The notes below the pieces were generated by a model. That model did not search any database, had not been told where the DNA came from, and was given only the letters and a program-made list of their open reading frames with translations. The translations under genes and the position numbers were made by a program. From assembly GCA_012270665.1 (NCBI GenBank), contig JAAXHY010000071.1, forward strand, positions 1 through 5,209: a stretch of 5,209 bases of DNA, in the 5' to 3' direction. Source of the stretch: Dehalococcoidia bacterium (GTDB taxonomy: Bacteria; Chloroflexota; Dehalococcoidia; SAR202; UBA11138). How positions within the stretch are numbered: position 1 is the stretch's first letter; each line of letters opens with the position of its first letter. Of this stretch, positions 5,197-5,209 are shown piece after piece.

Positions 5197-5209
5197 GTTG
5201 CCCTTAGCC

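Overview
The window reads as ordinary bacterial chromosome (two GC-rich metabolic genes plus the end of a third) interrupted by one compositionally different unit of about 2.3 kb. The organism cannot be named from this sequence. The high G+C metabolic genes, the secreted fibronectin type III (FN3) protein and the short dispersed repeats built on an ATTCCCGC / GCGGGAAT-like hairpin would suit an environmental bacterium such as a Chloroflexota-type lineage, but that is a weak inference.

Left part (1-2830). The last 29 codons of a probable NAD-dependent epimerase/dehydratase run in from the left on the + strand. Convergent to it, on the - strand, lie two genes that probably form one transcription unit: a GMC-family flavoprotein oxidoreductase (GTG start, strong Shine-Dalgarno) and, 68 bp downstream of it, an ADP-ribosylglycohydrolase (TTG start chosen by its Shine-Dalgarno). 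A good sigma70-type promoter (TTGACG, 17 bp, TACTAT) lies ahead of the GMC gene at 2794-2822.

Middle and right part (2831-5172). Two 148-bp copies of the same repeat, in opposite orientation (2841-2988 and 5015-5162), bracket one gene for a secreted protein with three FN3 domains, plus about 430 bp with no convincing gene. Each copy has its own terminal inverted repeats of the type CAGGGCTTGCGCAAAG. Directly against the outer ends of the pair sits a 9-bp direct repeat with one mismatch (CCGGTCGTA / CCAGTCGTA), as a target-site duplication would look. I read 2841-5162 as a candidate transposase-less mobile cassette, MITE-like ends carrying a cargo gene, inserted 18 bp upstream of the GMC promoter. 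This is the main candidate novelty.

The cargo gene has its own near-consensus promoter (TTGACA, 17 bp, TAAAAT), a signal peptide with a twin-arginine-like n-region, and two FN3 domains that each contain an unusual insert rich in Trp and Tyr. The two inserts are about 92% identical in DNA, while the FN3 framework around them has diverged. The last 47 bp, outside the cassette, hold only a small hairpin resembling the repeat ends.
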